Origin: Stutzerimonas xanthomarina
GTDB taxonomy: Bacteria > Pseudomonadota > Gammaproteobacteria > Pseudomonadales > Pseudomonadaceae
Length of the DNA: 64,000 bases
Reading direction: 5' to 3'
Assembly: GCF_003935375.1 (NCBI RefSeq)
Contig: NZ_RHQM01000016.1
Location: 39,124 to 103,123, forward strand
The position numbers were made by a program, and so were the translations under genes. Numbering within the stretch: position 1 is the stretch's first letter; every line of letters starts with the position of its first letter. Shown here piece by piece: positions 38,780 to 48,110 of this stretch. The notes under the pieces are model-generated. The model saw only the letters and a program-made list of their open reading frames with translations, was not told the DNA's origin and made no database searches.

Positions 38780-39481
38780 ATGATCCCGCACTTTGTAACA
38801 TTGCTCACCCGCCCGGATCGGGCGTGGGCGGACATTCGCCGCGACGAAGAAAAGAACAGCTCCAACTACCTTGTCCATCTGCTGCTCTGGGCATTGCTGC
38901 CAGCGGTTTGCATGTTCATCGGCACGCGCTATGTGGGTTGGAGCCTGGTCGAAGCCGAACGGATCTGGCTCGATACCCGCAGTGCCTTCCAGCTCAGCGC
39001 GCTGATCTACATCACCATCGTCGCCGGCACCTTCATCATGGGGTTCTTCCTGCGCTGGATGTCGCGCTCCTTCGATGCACGCCCGACTTTCAATCAATGC
39101 GTGGGCTTCATCGCCTATGTCATTACACCTTTCTTCCTGGCCGGACTGGGTGCGCTCTACCCGTCGCGCTGGCTGGCCATCCTGGTTCTGGTGGCGGCCG
39201 GGGCATACTCGACCTATCTGCTGTTCGTCGGCCTGCCGACGTTCATGCGCATCAGTAACCGCAACACCTTTCTTTACGGCGCCTGCACCTGGGGCGTCGG
39301 TCTGCTGGTGCTGGTGAACCTGAAGGTGCCGATGATCCTATTCTGGATGCTCGCACTCGACCCGACCTACGAGCGCGATACCCCACAGAACCAGAGCTAT
39401 GGCTTCGAGGAGAATCGCCCGCAGGAAGAACCGGGCGGTTTGGAAAACGAACGGCGCTTCAACGAACGGCCGAACGAGTGA
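38780..39481 (+). CDS. Yip1 family membrane protein (copy 2)
   Basis: 233-residue paralog of the preceding gene: both start with the pattern MI.HF/VW..L..P...W..IR and share the paired segments (YVGWSL, ALYPSRWLAILV against GLYPHLWLGMLV). Copy 2 has an extra C-terminal polar tail of about 40 residues rich in Glu, Asn and Arg (GFEENRPQEEPGGLENERR). Separate promoter implied by the terminator between the copies. Function unknown. Confidence 0.78.
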   Translation: MIPHFVTLLTRPDRAWADIRRDEEKNSSNYLVHLLLWALLPAVCMFIGTRYVGWSLVEAERIWLDTRSAFQLSALIYITIVAGTFIMGFFLRWMSRSFDARPTFNQCVGFIAYVITPFFLAGLGALYPSRWLAILVLVAAGAYSTYLLFVGLPTFMRISNRNTFLYGACTWGVGLLVLVNLKVPMILFWMLALDPTYERDTPQNQSYGFEENRPQEEPGGLENERRFNERPNE

Positions 39482-39542
39482 CCAACGAAGCTGTTCGGCC
39501 AGAATCGGTTTGGCATAATGCGGCGCTTGCAGGAGTACCCCA

Positions 39543-40037
39543 ATGCCCGAGCGCCTCAATGCCCGTGTCGAAGCCTGTTACGAGCTGGCCGAGCAGTTTT
39601 TCAAGCGACGCTTCACCCGCCCCCAGATAAGCCTCAAGCTGCGCGGGCAGAAAGCTGGTGTAGCGCATTTGCAGGAAAATCTCCTGCGCTTCAATGAGCA
39701 GCTATATAGGGAAAACACCGAGCACTTTCTGCGCCAGACCGTCGCCCATGAGGTCGCGCACCTGATCGCCCATCAGATGTTTGGCTCACGGATCCAGCCT
39801 CACGGCGAGGAATGGCAGCTGATCATGCGTGGCGTGTACGAGCTGCCGCCGGATCGCTGCCACACCTATGCGATTCGTCGCCGGTCCGTTACCCGTTATG
39901 TCTATCGCTGCAGCTGCGTGGATCAGGATTTCGCTTTCACGCCCCAACGCCATGCGTTGGTGGCGAAGGGGCGCCGTTATTACTGCCGTCGCTGCAAGAC
40001 CACCCTCGCCTTCAGCGGCGAGCAACGCATCGAATAA
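39543..40037 (+). CDS. SprT-like zinc metalloprotease domain protein
   Basis: 164-residue protein with HEVAHLIAHQMFG, the HExxH motif of SprT/SPRTN proteases, and a zinc ribbon near the C-terminus (YRCSCVDQ and YYCRRCKTTL). Eukaryotic relatives process DNA-protein crosslinks; the bacterial SprT role is not settled. Convergent with the MFS gene (12 bases between stops). Confidence 0.88.
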   Translation: MPERLNARVEACYELAEQFFKRRFTRPQISLKLRGQKAGVAHLQENLLRFNEQLYRENTEHFLRQTVAHEVAHLIAHQMFGSRIQPHGEEWQLIMRGVYELPPDRCHTYAIRRRSVTRYVYRCSCVDQDFAFTPQRHALVAKGRRYYCRRCKTTLAFSGEQRIE

Positions 40038-40049
40038 CGCCAGCGCCTG

Positions 40050-41228
40050 CTAGAGCGCCCTCGCCCGCCAACCGGCAATGACGAACAACGCCGCCAGCAA
40101 CGCCATCAACGGCAACCAGCCCGCGTGATCCCAGACATAACCGGCGCCATAGCCAACCACACTCGATCCCAGATAGTAGGCACACAGGTACAGCGCCGAT
40201 GCCTGCGCTCGAGCACCCTTGGCATGGCTGCCGACCTGCCCGCTGGCCACGGCATGCGCGGCGAAGAAGCCGAGGGTGAACAATCCGAGACCGAGCACGA
40301 TGCTGACCAGCCACGACGTCGCGCATAGCCCCACACCAATCAGCATCAGAGCGACCCCACCGCGCAGCACCTGCCGCGCACCGAAGCGCGGCACCAGACG
40401 CCCGGCCCAGCCGGCGCTGAAAATCCCCCCGAGATAGACGACGAACAGCAGGCCGATGAGCGTCGAGGACAAGCCGAACGGCTCGCCTGCCAGGCGGAAG
40501 CCAATGTAGTTGAACAGCGCGACGAAGCCGCCCATCAGCAGAAAGCCCTGCAGGAACAGTCCACGTAGCACCGGATTGTCCAGATGCAGCCGGAAGTTCG
40601 TCAGCAGAATGCGCAGCGAGAGCGGTTGCGCCGTGAAGTGTCGCGACGGCGGCAACAGCCAGACGAACGCCACCAACGCCAGCAATCCCAGCGAGGCAAT
40701 GCCACCGAGCGCCAGCTGCCAGCCACCCAGGTCACTCAGCAGGCCCGAAAGCAGACGCCCGAGCATCCCACCCAGCGCCGTGCCGCCGATATACAGGCCC
40801 ATTGCGGCAGGCAGCGACTCAGGCTCGAACTCCTCGCCGACGTAAGCCATCGCCAGTGCCGGCAATCCACTGAGTGCCAGCCCGAGTAGCGCGCGCAGCG
40901 CCAGCAATAGTTGCCAGGAATCGACCAGTACGCTGGCCAGCCCGAGCAGGCTGGCCAGACCGAGCGCCGCGGCCATCACCGGCTTGCGCCCCCAGCTTTC
41001 GGCAAGCGCACCCGAGATCAGCAGACAGACGGCGAGCGACAGCGTCGTCAGCGACAACGCCAGACTGCTGCTGGCAGCCGATACGGAGAAATACGCGGCG
41101 AGCATGGGCAGCAACGGCTGAATGCAATACAGCAATGCGAACGTGGCGAAGCCAGCGCAGAAGAGTGCAAACGTGGCGCGCCGGTAGGCTGGCGTGCCTC
41201 TTGATAGGTGTGCGTGTTCGGCGATCAT
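40050..41228 (-). CDS. MFS transporter (YnfM/AraJ-like efflux family)
   Basis: 392-residue major-facilitator protein with twelve membrane segments. Recognisable features are the long N-terminal half motif (ESWGRKPVMAAALGL) between helices 2 and 3 and the second loop. The family includes arabinose/IPTG and drug exporters; substrate cannot be predicted. Transcribed divergently from napE, with about 190 bases between the starts. Confidence 0.82.
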   Translation of the reverse strand: MIAEHAHLSRGTPAYRRATFALFCAGFATFALLYCIQPLLPMLAAYFSVSAASSSLALSLTTLSLAVCLLISGALAESWGRKPVMAAALGLASLLGLASVLVDSWQLLLALRALLGLALSGLPALAMAYVGEEFEPESLPAAMGLYIGGTALGGMLGRLLSGLLSDLGGWQLALGGIASLGLLALVAFVWLLPPSRHFTAQPLSLRILLTNFRLHLDNPVLRGLFLQGFLLMGGFVALFNYIGFRLAGEPFGLSSTLIGLLFVVYLGGIFSAGWAGRLVPRFGARQVLRGGVALMLIGVGLCATSWLVSIVLGLGLFTLGFFAAHAVASGQVGSHAKGARAQASALYLCAYYLGSSVVGYGAGYVWDHAGWLPLMALLAALFVIAGWRARAL

Positions 41229-41420
41229 CGGCGCCCTCGTCTCATGCGCTGACCTGAGAAAAAGCCGCGCAGGCTAGCACGGCTGTTCGCTCTGCCGCTT
41301 GCCGGACAGAAAAGCGGTCCGCTGATCGGCCTAACCCCAAGCCACCGCAAAGAACCGAAACGAATATTGCCCTATGCTGGTCTGTGACTAGACTCCCTAT
41401 ATGCCAGTCGGAGTAGAACA

Positions 41421-41600
41421 ATGACAGTAACGCCGAATGACACCCGCCCCGCGGATACCTCGATCAAGCGGGACGAAACCCGCCTCTTCATATTCCTGAT
41501 CGTCTTCCTGTTTCCCATCCTCAGCGTCGCGCTGGTCAGTGGTTACGGTTTCATCGTCTGGATCGTGCAGATGATCTTCGGGCCGCCAGGTCCGGCTTAA
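41421..41600 (+). CDS. napE: Periplasmic nitrate reductase accessory protein NapE
   Basis: 59-residue single-pass membrane protein (LFIFLIVFLFPILSVALVSG), typical of NapE, with a polar N-terminus. It has no assigned catalytic part; its place as first gene of the nap operon is conserved in many proteobacteria. ATG at 41421 with GGAG upstream. I saw no convincing Anr box or NarL site in the 190-base leader. Confidence 0.9.
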   Translation: MTVTPNDTRPADTSIKRDETRLFIFLIVFLFPILSVALVSGYGFIVWIVQMIFGPPGPA

Positions 41601-41659
41601 GCCGCTCCTGCCGATCTAATCGGGCCTGCGCCCTGCTGCCAACGGAAACGGAATCACTG

Positions 41660-41914
41660 ATGGGACACCCTCTGCATATCGCCAGCCTGCTGGTGCACTG
41701 CCGCCCCGAATGGCTGGCCGCGGTAAAAGCCAACCTGCAACTGTTACCCGGCCTGGAAATGCACCAGGAGAATGCCAGCGGCAAGCTGGTGGTGGTGCTG
41801 GAAGCCGAGCACGAATCACGCATCCTTGCCTCGATCGACCATATCCAGCAATTGCCCGGCGTGCTCAATGCCGCATTGATCTATCACGAAGAACTCCTCG
41901 AAGGAGACGCCTGA
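41660..41914 (+). CDS. napD: NapD, chaperone for NapA
   Basis: 84-residue protein that binds the Tat signal peptide of NapA and holds it until the cofactor is loaded. Sequence [16 protein letters not shown] and [10 protein letters not shown] match the ferredoxin-like NapD fold. Its TGA shares one base with the napA ATG. Confidence 0.92.
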   Translation: MGHPLHIASLLVHCRPEWLAAVKANLQLLPGLEMHQENASGKLVVVLEAEHESRILASIDHIQQLPGVLNAALIYHEELLEGDA

Positions 41915-44418
41915 TGAGCCTTACCCGACGCCAATTCGCCAAAGCCAACGCTGCGGCCATCGCCGCAACCGTGGCCGGCATGCCGATCGCTTCCAGCGCA
42001 AGCAACCTGATTACCGAAGCGGACGCCACCAATCTGAAATGGGACAAGGCCCCTTGCCGCTTCTGCGGCACCGGCTGCGGCGTCATGGTGGCGACTCGAG
42101 AGGGCCGCGTCGTCGCCACCCATGGCGACGTCAAGGCGGAAGTGAACCGCGGCATCAACTGCGTCAAGGGCTACTTCCTGTCGAAGATCATGTACGGCTC
42201 GGATCGCCTGACCCAACCGCTGCTACGCATGAAGGACGGCAAGTTCGACAAGCAGGGCGAGTTCCAGCCCGTCAGCTGGGAACAGGCCTTCGACATCATG
42301 GAGGAAAAGTACAAGGCGGCGCTCAAGCAGGGCGGCCCTGAAGCCATCGGCATGTTCGGCTCGGGGCAGTGGACGATCTGGGAAGGCTACGCGGCGAACA
42401 AGCTGATGAAGGCCGGTTTCCGCTCGAACAACATCGATCCCAATGCACGTCACTGTATGGCCTCGGCAGCGTTTGGTTTCATGCGCACCTTTGGCATGGA
42501 CGAACCCATGGGCTGCTACGAGGACATCGAAGCGGCCGACGCGTTCGTGCTCTGGGGCTCGAACATGGCGGAGATGCACCCGGTGCTCTGGACCCGCGTG
42601 ACGGATCGTCGCCTCAGCGCGCCGCACGTCAAGGTGGCGGTCATGTCGACGTTCGAGCATCGCAGCTTCGAGCTGGCCGACATCCCGATGATCTTCAATC
42701 CGCAGACCGATCTGGTGATCCTCAACTACATCGCCAACCACATCATCCAGAGCGGTGCGGTGAACAAGGACTTCGTCGAGAAGCACACCAAGTTCGCCAA
42801 GGGCGCGACCAACATCGGCTACGGCCTGCGACCGACCGACCCGCGGGAGCTCAAGGCAGAGAACGCGGCGGTGGCCAATACCTGGAGCGATATCAGCTTC
42901 GAGGACTACGCCGAGTTCCTGAAAACCTACACCCTGGAATACGCCACCAAGGAATCCGGCGTTCCGGCCGAGCGACTGCAGGCGCTTGCCGAGCTCTATG
43001 CCGACCCGAAGGTCAAAGTGATGTCGTTCTGGACCATGGGCTTCAACCAGCACACCCGCGGTGTCTGGGCGAACAACATGATCTACAACATCCACCTGCT
43101 CACCGGAAAGATAAGCGAGCCGGGTAACAGCCCGTTCTCCCTGACCGGACAGCCGTCCGCCTGTGGCACGGCCCGGGAAGTCGGCACCTTCTCCCACCGC
43201 CTACCGGCGGACATGGCAGTCGCCAATCCAAAGCATCGGGCCATCACCGAAAAAATCTGGAAGCTGCCCGAAGGCACCATTCAGGAAAAGCCGGGCTTTC
43301 ATGCCGTCGAGCAGAGCCGCAAGCTCAAGGACGGGGTACTGAAGGTCTACTGGACGCAGGTGACCAACAATATGCAGGCCGGCCCCAACGTCATGCAGGA
43401 GATCCTGCCGGGCTGGCGCAATCCGGAAACATTCATCATCGTCTCGGACGTCTACCCCACCGTTTCAGCCCAGGCGGCCGACCTCATCCTGCCCAGCGCA
43501 ATGTGGGTGGAGAAGGAAGGCGCCTACGGTAACGCCGAGCGACGCACCCAGTTCTGGCACCAGCTGGTCAAGGCACCTGGCGATGCACGCTCGGACCTCT
43601 GGCAGCTGGTCGAGTTTTCCAAGCGCTTCAATGTCGACGAGGTATGGCCGGCCGAGCTGCTGAGCAAGTCACCGGAACTCAAGGGCAAGACCCTGTACGA
43701 CGTACTGTTCAAGAATGGCCAGGTCGATCGCTTCCCCAACGAGGAAATTGTCGAGGGCTATGTAAATCAGGAGGCCGAGGCATTCGGCTTCTATCTGCAG
43801 AAGGGCCTGTTCGAGGAATACGCCGAATTCGGTCGCGGTCATGGACATGATCTGGCGCCCTTCGACACCTACCACGAAGCCCGCGGTTTACGCTGGCCGG
43901 TGGTGGATGGCAAGGAAACCCAGTGGCGCTACCGCGAGGGCTACGACCCTTATGTCAAAGCCGGCACCGATGTGCAGTTCTACGGCTACGGCGACAAGAA
44001 GGCGATCATCTTCGCCCTGCCCTACGACGTGCCTGCCGAAGTCCCGGACGAGGATTACCCCTTCTGGCTCAGTACCGGACGGGTGCTTGAGCACTGGCAC
44101 ACCGGAAGCATGACGCAGCGGGTCGATGAGCTGCACAAGGCCGTGCCCGACGCACTCGTCTACATGCATCCGGAGGACGCCCGCAAGCTCAACGCGCGTC
44201 GTGGCAGCGTGGTGAAAGTCATCAGCAGGCGCGGTGAGATGCAGGCACGGGTAGAAACACGGGGGCGCAACAAGCCGCCGATGGGATTGATCTTCGTGCC
44301 GTTCTTCGACGCCAACAAGCTGATCAACAAAGTCACCCTCGACGCCACCGACCCGATCTCCAAGCAGACCGATTACAAGAAATGCGCCGTGAAGATCGAA
44401 GTGGTCAGCATCGCCTGA
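41914..44418 (+). CDS. napA: Periplasmic nitrate reductase catalytic subunit
   Basis: Reduces nitrate to nitrite in the periplasm. 834 residues with a twin-arginine signal ([14 protein letters not shown]), a [4Fe-4S] cluster with Cys 48, 51, 55 and 83 (CRFCGTGC..., NCVKGYF), and the Mo ligand Cys at about residue 181 in NARHCMAS. Uses molybdo-bis-MGD, so it depends on modABC and cofactor genes elsewhere. Operon order is napE-D-A-B-C. Confidence 0.95.
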   Translation: MSLTRRQFAKANAAAIAATVAGMPIASSASNLITEADATNLKWDKAPCRFCGTGCGVMVATREGRVVATHGDVKAEVNRGINCVKGYFLSKIMYGSDRLTQPLLRMKDGKFDKQGEFQPVSWEQAFDIMEEKYKAALKQGGPEAIGMFGSGQWTIWEGYAANKLMKAGFRSNNIDPNARHCMASAAFGFMRTFGMDEPMGCYEDIEAADAFVLWGSNMAEMHPVLWTRVTDRRLSAPHVKVAVMSTFEHRSFELADIPMIFNPQTDLVILNYIANHIIQSGAVNKDFVEKHTKFAKGATNIGYGLRPTDPRELKAENAAVANTWSDISFEDYAEFLKTYTLEYATKESGVPAERLQALAELYADPKVKVMSFWTMGFNQHTRGVWANNMIYNIHLLTGKISEPGNSPFSLTGQPSACGTAREVGTFSHRLPADMAVANPKHRAITEKIWKLPEGTIQEKPGFHAVEQSRKLKDGVLKVYWTQVTNNMQAGPNVMQEILPGWRNPETFIIVSDVYPTVSAQAADLILPSAMWVEKEGAYGNAERRTQFWHQLVKAPGDARSDLWQLVEFSKRFNVDEVWPAELLSKSPELKGKTLYDVLFKNGQVDRFPNEEIVEGYVNQEAEAFGFYLQKGLFEEYAEFGRGHGHDLAPFDTYHEARGLRWPVVDGKETQWRYREGYDPYVKAGTDVQFYGYGDKKAIIFALPYDVPAEVPDEDYPFWLSTGRVLEHWHTGSMTQRVDELHKAVPDALVYMHPEDARKLNARRGSVVKVISRRGEMQARVETRGRNKPPMGLIFVPFFDANKLINKVTLDATDPISKQTDYKKCAVKIEVVSIA

Positions 44419-44429
44419 GGAGAACCGCC

Positions 44430-44918
44430 ATGAAATTTCGCCTACTGCCGCTGACCCTGCTCGCGGTATTCGGACTGGCCATAGCCGCCGAAACCAACTA
44501 CCCCCTGGACGCACCAGCCCCGGACGGTCGCCGTCCGGGCGGGACCATTACCCAGGAATTCACCCCGCCAAAACTGCACGACGAGGAAAACAAGGATGCG
44601 CGGCGCGAGCGCAACTATCCGGAGCAGCCACCGACCATTCCTCACAGCATCCGCGGCTATCACGTCGACAAGAACGCCAACAAATGCCTGACCTGCCATA
44701 GCCGAGCCAACAGTGCACGCGCCCAGGCGCCGATGATCAGCATCACCCACTACACCGACCGTGATCATCAGACCCTCGCCGCAGTCGCGCCGCGACGGTA
44801 CTTCTGCACGCAGTGTCATGTGCCGCAGCACGATGTGGAGCCGCTGGTGGAAAACACCTTCAAGAACATCGACGAACTGCTGTACCGGGAAACCTCACCA
44901 TCCACCAACGGAAACTGA
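44430..44918 (+). CDS. napB: Periplasmic nitrate reductase cytochrome subunit NapB
   Basis: 162-residue dihaem c-type cytochrome with two CXXCH motifs (CLTCHS and CTQCHV) and a signal peptide ending AIAA. Passes electrons from NapC to NapA. Starts eleven bases after napA and ends ten bases before napC. Confidence 0.94.
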   Translation: MKFRLLPLTLLAVFGLAIAAETNYPLDAPAPDGRRPGGTITQEFTPPKLHDEENKDARRERNYPEQPPTIPHSIRGYHVDKNANKCLTCHSRANSARAQAPMISITHYTDRDHQTLAAVAPRRYFCTQCHVPQHDVEPLVENTFKNIDELLYRETSPSTNGN

Positions 44919-44928
44919 GGGGGCCTGG

Positions 44929-45525
44929 ATGAAGTCGATCAAGTCATTTTTCAAACGCTACTGGGCCGTTCTCCGCCGGCCCAGCGTCCACTACAGTCTG
45001 GGGGCGCTGACCCTCGGCGGGTTCATCGCCGGGATCATCTTCTGGGGCGGTTTCAACACCGCGCTGGAAGCCACCAACACGGAGGCCTTCTGCATTTCTT
45101 GTCACGAGATGGAAGACAACGTGTACATGGAGATCAAGGATACCATTCACTACAGCAACCGCTCGGGCGTACGGGCAACCTGTCCGGACTGCCACGTACC
45201 GCACAAGTGGACCGACAAGATCGCGCGCAAGATGCAGGCGTCCAAGGAGGTTTGGGGCACGATCTTCGGCACAATCAACACGCGCGAGAAATTCCTCGAC
45301 AAGCGTCGTGAGCTAGCCGAGCACGAATGGGCGCGACTCAAAGCCAACGACTCGCTCGAGTGCCGCAACTGTCACGACTTCGGCTACATGGACTTCACCC
45401 GCCAAGGCAAACGGGCATCGGAGTTCCATTCCACTGCCCTGGCCAGCGGCGAGGCAACCTGTATCGACTGCCACAAGGGCATCGCACACAAGCTGCCGGA
45501 CATGAGAGGCGTACCGGGCTGGTAG
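44929..45525 (+). CDS. napC: Tetrahaem cytochrome NapC
   Basis: 198-residue membrane-anchored quinol dehydrogenase of the NapC/NirT family. One N-terminal membrane helix ([18 protein letters not shown]) and four CXXCH haem motifs: CISCHE, CPDCHV, CRNCHD, CIDCHK. It delivers electrons from ubiquinol to NapB. NapG, NapH and NapF are absent from this operon. Two hairpins lie downstream. Confidence 0.94.
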   Translation: MKSIKSFFKRYWAVLRRPSVHYSLGALTLGGFIAGIIFWGGFNTALEATNTEAFCISCHEMEDNVYMEIKDTIHYSNRSGVRATCPDCHVPHKWTDKIARKMQASKEVWGTIFGTINTREKFLDKRRELAEHEWARLKANDSLECRNCHDFGYMDFTRQGKRASEFHSTALASGEATCIDCHKGIAHKLPDMRGVPGW

Positions 45526-45533
45526 GGTAACGA

Positions 45534-45561
45534 GTGCTTGGCAGGTGTACTGGCCAAGCAC
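45534..45561 (+). other. Hairpin just after the nap operon
   Basis: GTGCTTGGC and GCCAAGCAC pair over nine bases around AGGTGTACTG, nine bases after the napC stop. There is no T run; the real terminator follows at 45581-45618. Confidence 0.6.
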
Positions 45562-45580
45562 CCTGCACGCTCCACCGCTG

Positions 45581-45618
45581 AAAAAAAAAAAGCCCTGACC
45601 ATTGGTCAGGGCTTTTTC
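45581..45618. terminator. Bidirectional terminator between napC and dcd
   Basis: AGCCCTGACC and GGTCAGGGCT pair over ten bases around the two-base loop AT, flanked by an A11 run on one side and a T5 run on the other. It serves the convergent nap and dcd genes. Confidence 0.93.
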
Positions 45619-45634
45619 GTATTGCTCTTTGCCA

Positions 45635-46201
45635 TCAAGCCTTGGGCAGCGTCACGCCGCGCTGGCCCTGGTACTTGCCGCCGCGGTCACGGTAGGACAC
45701 TTCGCACTCTTCGTCGGACTCGAGGAACAGCATCTGCGCAACCCCCTCGTTCGCGTAGATCTTGGCCGGCAGCGTCGTGGTGTTGGAGAACTCCAGGGTC
45801 ACATGCCCTTCCCACTCCGGTTCCAGCGGCGTCACGTTAACGATGATGCCGCAGCGCGCGTAGGTGCTCTTGCCCAGGCAGATGGTCAGCACGTTGCGCG
45901 GGATGCGGAAGTACTCGACCGTGCGCGCCAGGGCGAAGGAGTTAGGCGGAATGATGCAGACGTCGCTCTTTATGTCGACGAAGCTCTTCTCGTCGAAATT
46001 CTTCGGATCGACCGTCGCCGAGTTGATGTTGGTAAACACCTTGAATTCATCGGCGCAGCGCACGTCGTAGCCATAGCTGGAGACGCCATAGGAAATCAGC
46101 CGATCGTTACCCTCGGTGCGCACCTGGCGCTCGACGAAGGGTTCGATCATGCCGTGTTCCTGGGCCATGCGGCGAATCCACTTGTCCGATTTGATGCTCA
46201 T
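45635..46201 (-). CDS. dcd: dCTP deaminase
   Basis: Converts dCTP to dUTP for dTMP synthesis; homotrimeric cytosolic enzyme. 188 residues, matching the family length of about 190. Conserved stretches are [26 protein letters not shown] and [17 protein letters not shown] (the latter holds the active-site Glu). ATG at 46201. Adjacent minus-strand neighbour is mrp, 640 bases away, with the cold-shock gene between them. Confidence 0.94.
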   Translation of the reverse strand: MSIKSDKWIRRMAQEHGMIEPFVERQVRTEGNDRLISYGVSSYGYDVRCADEFKVFTNINSATVDPKNFDEKSFVDIKSDVCIIPPNSFALARTVEYFRIPRNVLTICLGKSTYARCGIIVNVTPLEPEWEGHVTLEFSNTTTLPAKIYANEGVAQMLFLESDEECEVSYRDRGGKYQGQRGVTLPKA

Positions 46202-46530
46202 GGCTGGCGTCCTGATTAGATGAAATGGGCGTGCGAAGACGCGCATCTTACCGAGCCTCGTGCGCGTGTAAAAGCATGGCCGCGATGCGCGCCGCAGAGC
46301 AGGTCACACCTCAACCGCGCCGCTCGGAGAAGAAATCCAAAATAAAGCTCGCTTTGCTCCAGAAAAAAGGTATTGTTACTGGGCTGCTGCTGCATGTGTC
46401 ACCGTGAATCGCTACATGTTTAGATTTCGATCCAAATATCGATACGACTCCTATCTCCTTGCACACAGTGATGTTCGGACCTTTTCAGTCCGCACTTTAT
46501 TTTTCAAAACTTGGTTCAAGGAGACATCAA
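46202..46530. other. Gene-free leader upstream of the cold-shock gene
   Basis: 329 bases between the dcd and cold-shock starts. AT content rises strongly from about 46330, typical of a cold-shock promoter and long 5' untranslated region. AAGGAG lies nine bases before the cold-shock ATG. I could not assign a specific promoter or cold-shock box, and no other gene is visible. Confidence 0.5.
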
Positions 46531-46740
46531 ATGTCCAATCGCCAAACCGGTACCGTTAAGTGGTTCAACGATGAGAAAGGCTTCGGCTTCATCACTCCGC
46601 AATCCGGTGACGACCTCTTCGTACACTTCCGCGCCATCCAAGGCGACGGTTTCAAGAGCCTGAAAGAAGGCCAGCAAGTTTCCTTCGTCGCTACCCGCGG
46701 CCAGAAGGGCATGCAAGCTGAGGAAGTTCAGGTTATCTAA
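46531..46740 (+). CDS. Cold-shock domain protein
   Basis: 69-residue single-domain nucleic-acid chaperone. RNP1 is KGFGFI and RNP2 is LFVHF. The long AT-rich leader suggests regulation at the RNA level, as for cspA-type genes. A terminator follows at 46756-46784. Which paralog (CspA, CspD-like or other) cannot be told from the sequence. Confidence 0.95.
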   Translation: MSNRQTGTVKWFNDEKGFGFITPQSGDDLFVHFRAIQGDGFKSLKEGQQVSFVATRGQKGMQAEEVQVI

Positions 46741-46755
46741 CCTGAGTCTTCTCTG

Positions 46756-46784
46756 AAAAAGCCTCGCTTCGGCGGGGCTTTTTT
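46756..46784 (+). terminator. Intrinsic terminator of the cold-shock gene
   Basis: AAAAAGCCTCGC and GCGGGGCTTTTTT pair over about eleven bases with one G-T pair, around TTCG. Confidence 0.9.
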
Positions 46785-46841
46785 GTGCCTGCAATTTATC
46801 GCCGGGCGCGGGCGGTGACGCATGCGTCACCGCCGCTAGGC

Positions 46842-47936
46842 TCAGTCCTCGGAAATGACGATCTTCGGCATCGACTGCGCGATGATTTGCCCACTCTGGG
46901 CGATACGGGCACCGACGGTACGCGCCACCTCTTGGTAAATCATCGCGATCTGGCTTTCCGGATCAGCGATCACGGTCGGCTTGCCCGCATCCGCCTGACT
47001 GCGAATCGCCATCGACAAAGGTAGCGATGCCAGCAGATCGACGTTGTACTGCGCCGCCAGCTTCTCGCCACCACCCTCGCCGAACAGATGCTCCGCATGG
47101 CCGCAGCTCGAGCAGATATGGATGGCCATGTTCTCCACCACACCGAGCACTGGAATGTTCACCTTGCGGAACATCTCAACTCCCTTCTTGGCGTCGAGCA
47201 ACGCCAGATCCTGCGGCGTGGTCACGATGACCGCCCCCGTCACCGGCACTTTCTGCGCCAGCGTCAGCTGGATATCGCCCGTCCCCGGCGGCATATCCAC
47301 CACCAGATAATCGAGATCGTTCCAGGCGGTCTGAGTGATCAACTGCAACAGCGCACCGGAAACCATCGGCCCGCGCCAGACCATCGGCGTCTTGTCATCG
47401 GACAGGAACGCCATGGACATGACCTGCACCCCGTGGGCCTCTAGAGGGATGAACGCCTTGCCATCGCGAATCTCCGGGCGCGTGCCTTCTGCGATACCGA
47501 ACATGATGCCCTGGCTCGGGCCATAGATGTCGGCATCCAGCACGCCCACCCGTGCACCTTCGCGCGCCAAGGCCAGAGCCAGATTGGCGGCTGTGGTCGA
47601 CTTTCCCACCCCGCCCTTACCGGATGCCACGGCGATGATGTTCTTCACATTGGAAAGCGCCGGCACCTGATCCTGCGCCTTGTGCGGACGCACGACGCAA
47701 TCGACCTGGACATCGGCGCGACTGACGCCATCCAGATGCTCGATAGCCATCGCCAGCATCTGTGCCCAGCCACTGCGAAACAGCGCAGCGGCGTAGCCCA
47801 ACTCAAGCTGCACGCTGACCCTATCACCCTGCACCTCGATCGAACGCACGCAGCCGGCGCTCACCGGATCCTGATTCAAATGGGGATCGGTGTACTGGCG
47901 CAGGACGGTTTCCACAGCTTCGCGAGTGACGGACAT
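46842..47936 (-). CDS. apbC: Iron-sulfur cluster carrier protein Mrp/ApbC
   Basis: P-loop scaffold/carrier ATPase for Fe-S clusters, 364 residues. N-terminal MIP18-like domain (about residues 1-90), deviant Walker A SGKGGVGKST (residues 105-114), ADIYGPS, and CSSCG near the C-terminus for cluster binding. Divergent from metG with about 175 bases between starts; apbC-metG is a conserved gene pair in gammaproteobacteria. Confidence 0.94.
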   Translation of the reverse strand: MSVTREAVETVLRQYTDPHLNQDPVSAGCVRSIEVQGDRVSVQLELGYAAALFRSGWAQMLAMAIEHLDGVSRADVQVDCVVRPHKAQDQVPALSNVKNIIAVASGKGGVGKSTTAANLALALAREGARVGVLDADIYGPSQGIMFGIAEGTRPEIRDGKAFIPLEAHGVQVMSMAFLSDDKTPMVWRGPMVSGALLQLITQTAWNDLDYLVVDMPPGTGDIQLTLAQKVPVTGAVIVTTPQDLALLDAKKGVEMFRKVNIPVLGVVENMAIHICSSCGHAEHLFGEGGGEKLAAQYNVDLLASLPLSMAIRSQADAGKPTVIADPESQIAMIYQEVARTVGARIAQSGQIIAQSMPKIVISED

Positions 47937-48110
47937 GGTTACTCCTAGAAAGACCGAGCAAATCAGACAGGCATCTTACCCCGCACGCCACTTCCGAGCC
48001 CAACACCAACCGGCACTGTCGAAGCCGGGGATGGGCAGCGCGGGTGAAAAATACGCGCCGGGCCTTTATAGTTGCAGACTTTCTTTCGCAATTCCGACTG
48101 CAGATTTCCC

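Noticed and set aside
41229..41420. Anr/FNR or NarL boxes before napE
   Set aside because: No TTGAT-N4-ATCAA or clear heptamer match was found by eye.
41710..41913. Longer napA frame through napD
   Set aside because: NapD has its own conserved sequence here and the Tat signal fixes the NapA start at 41914.
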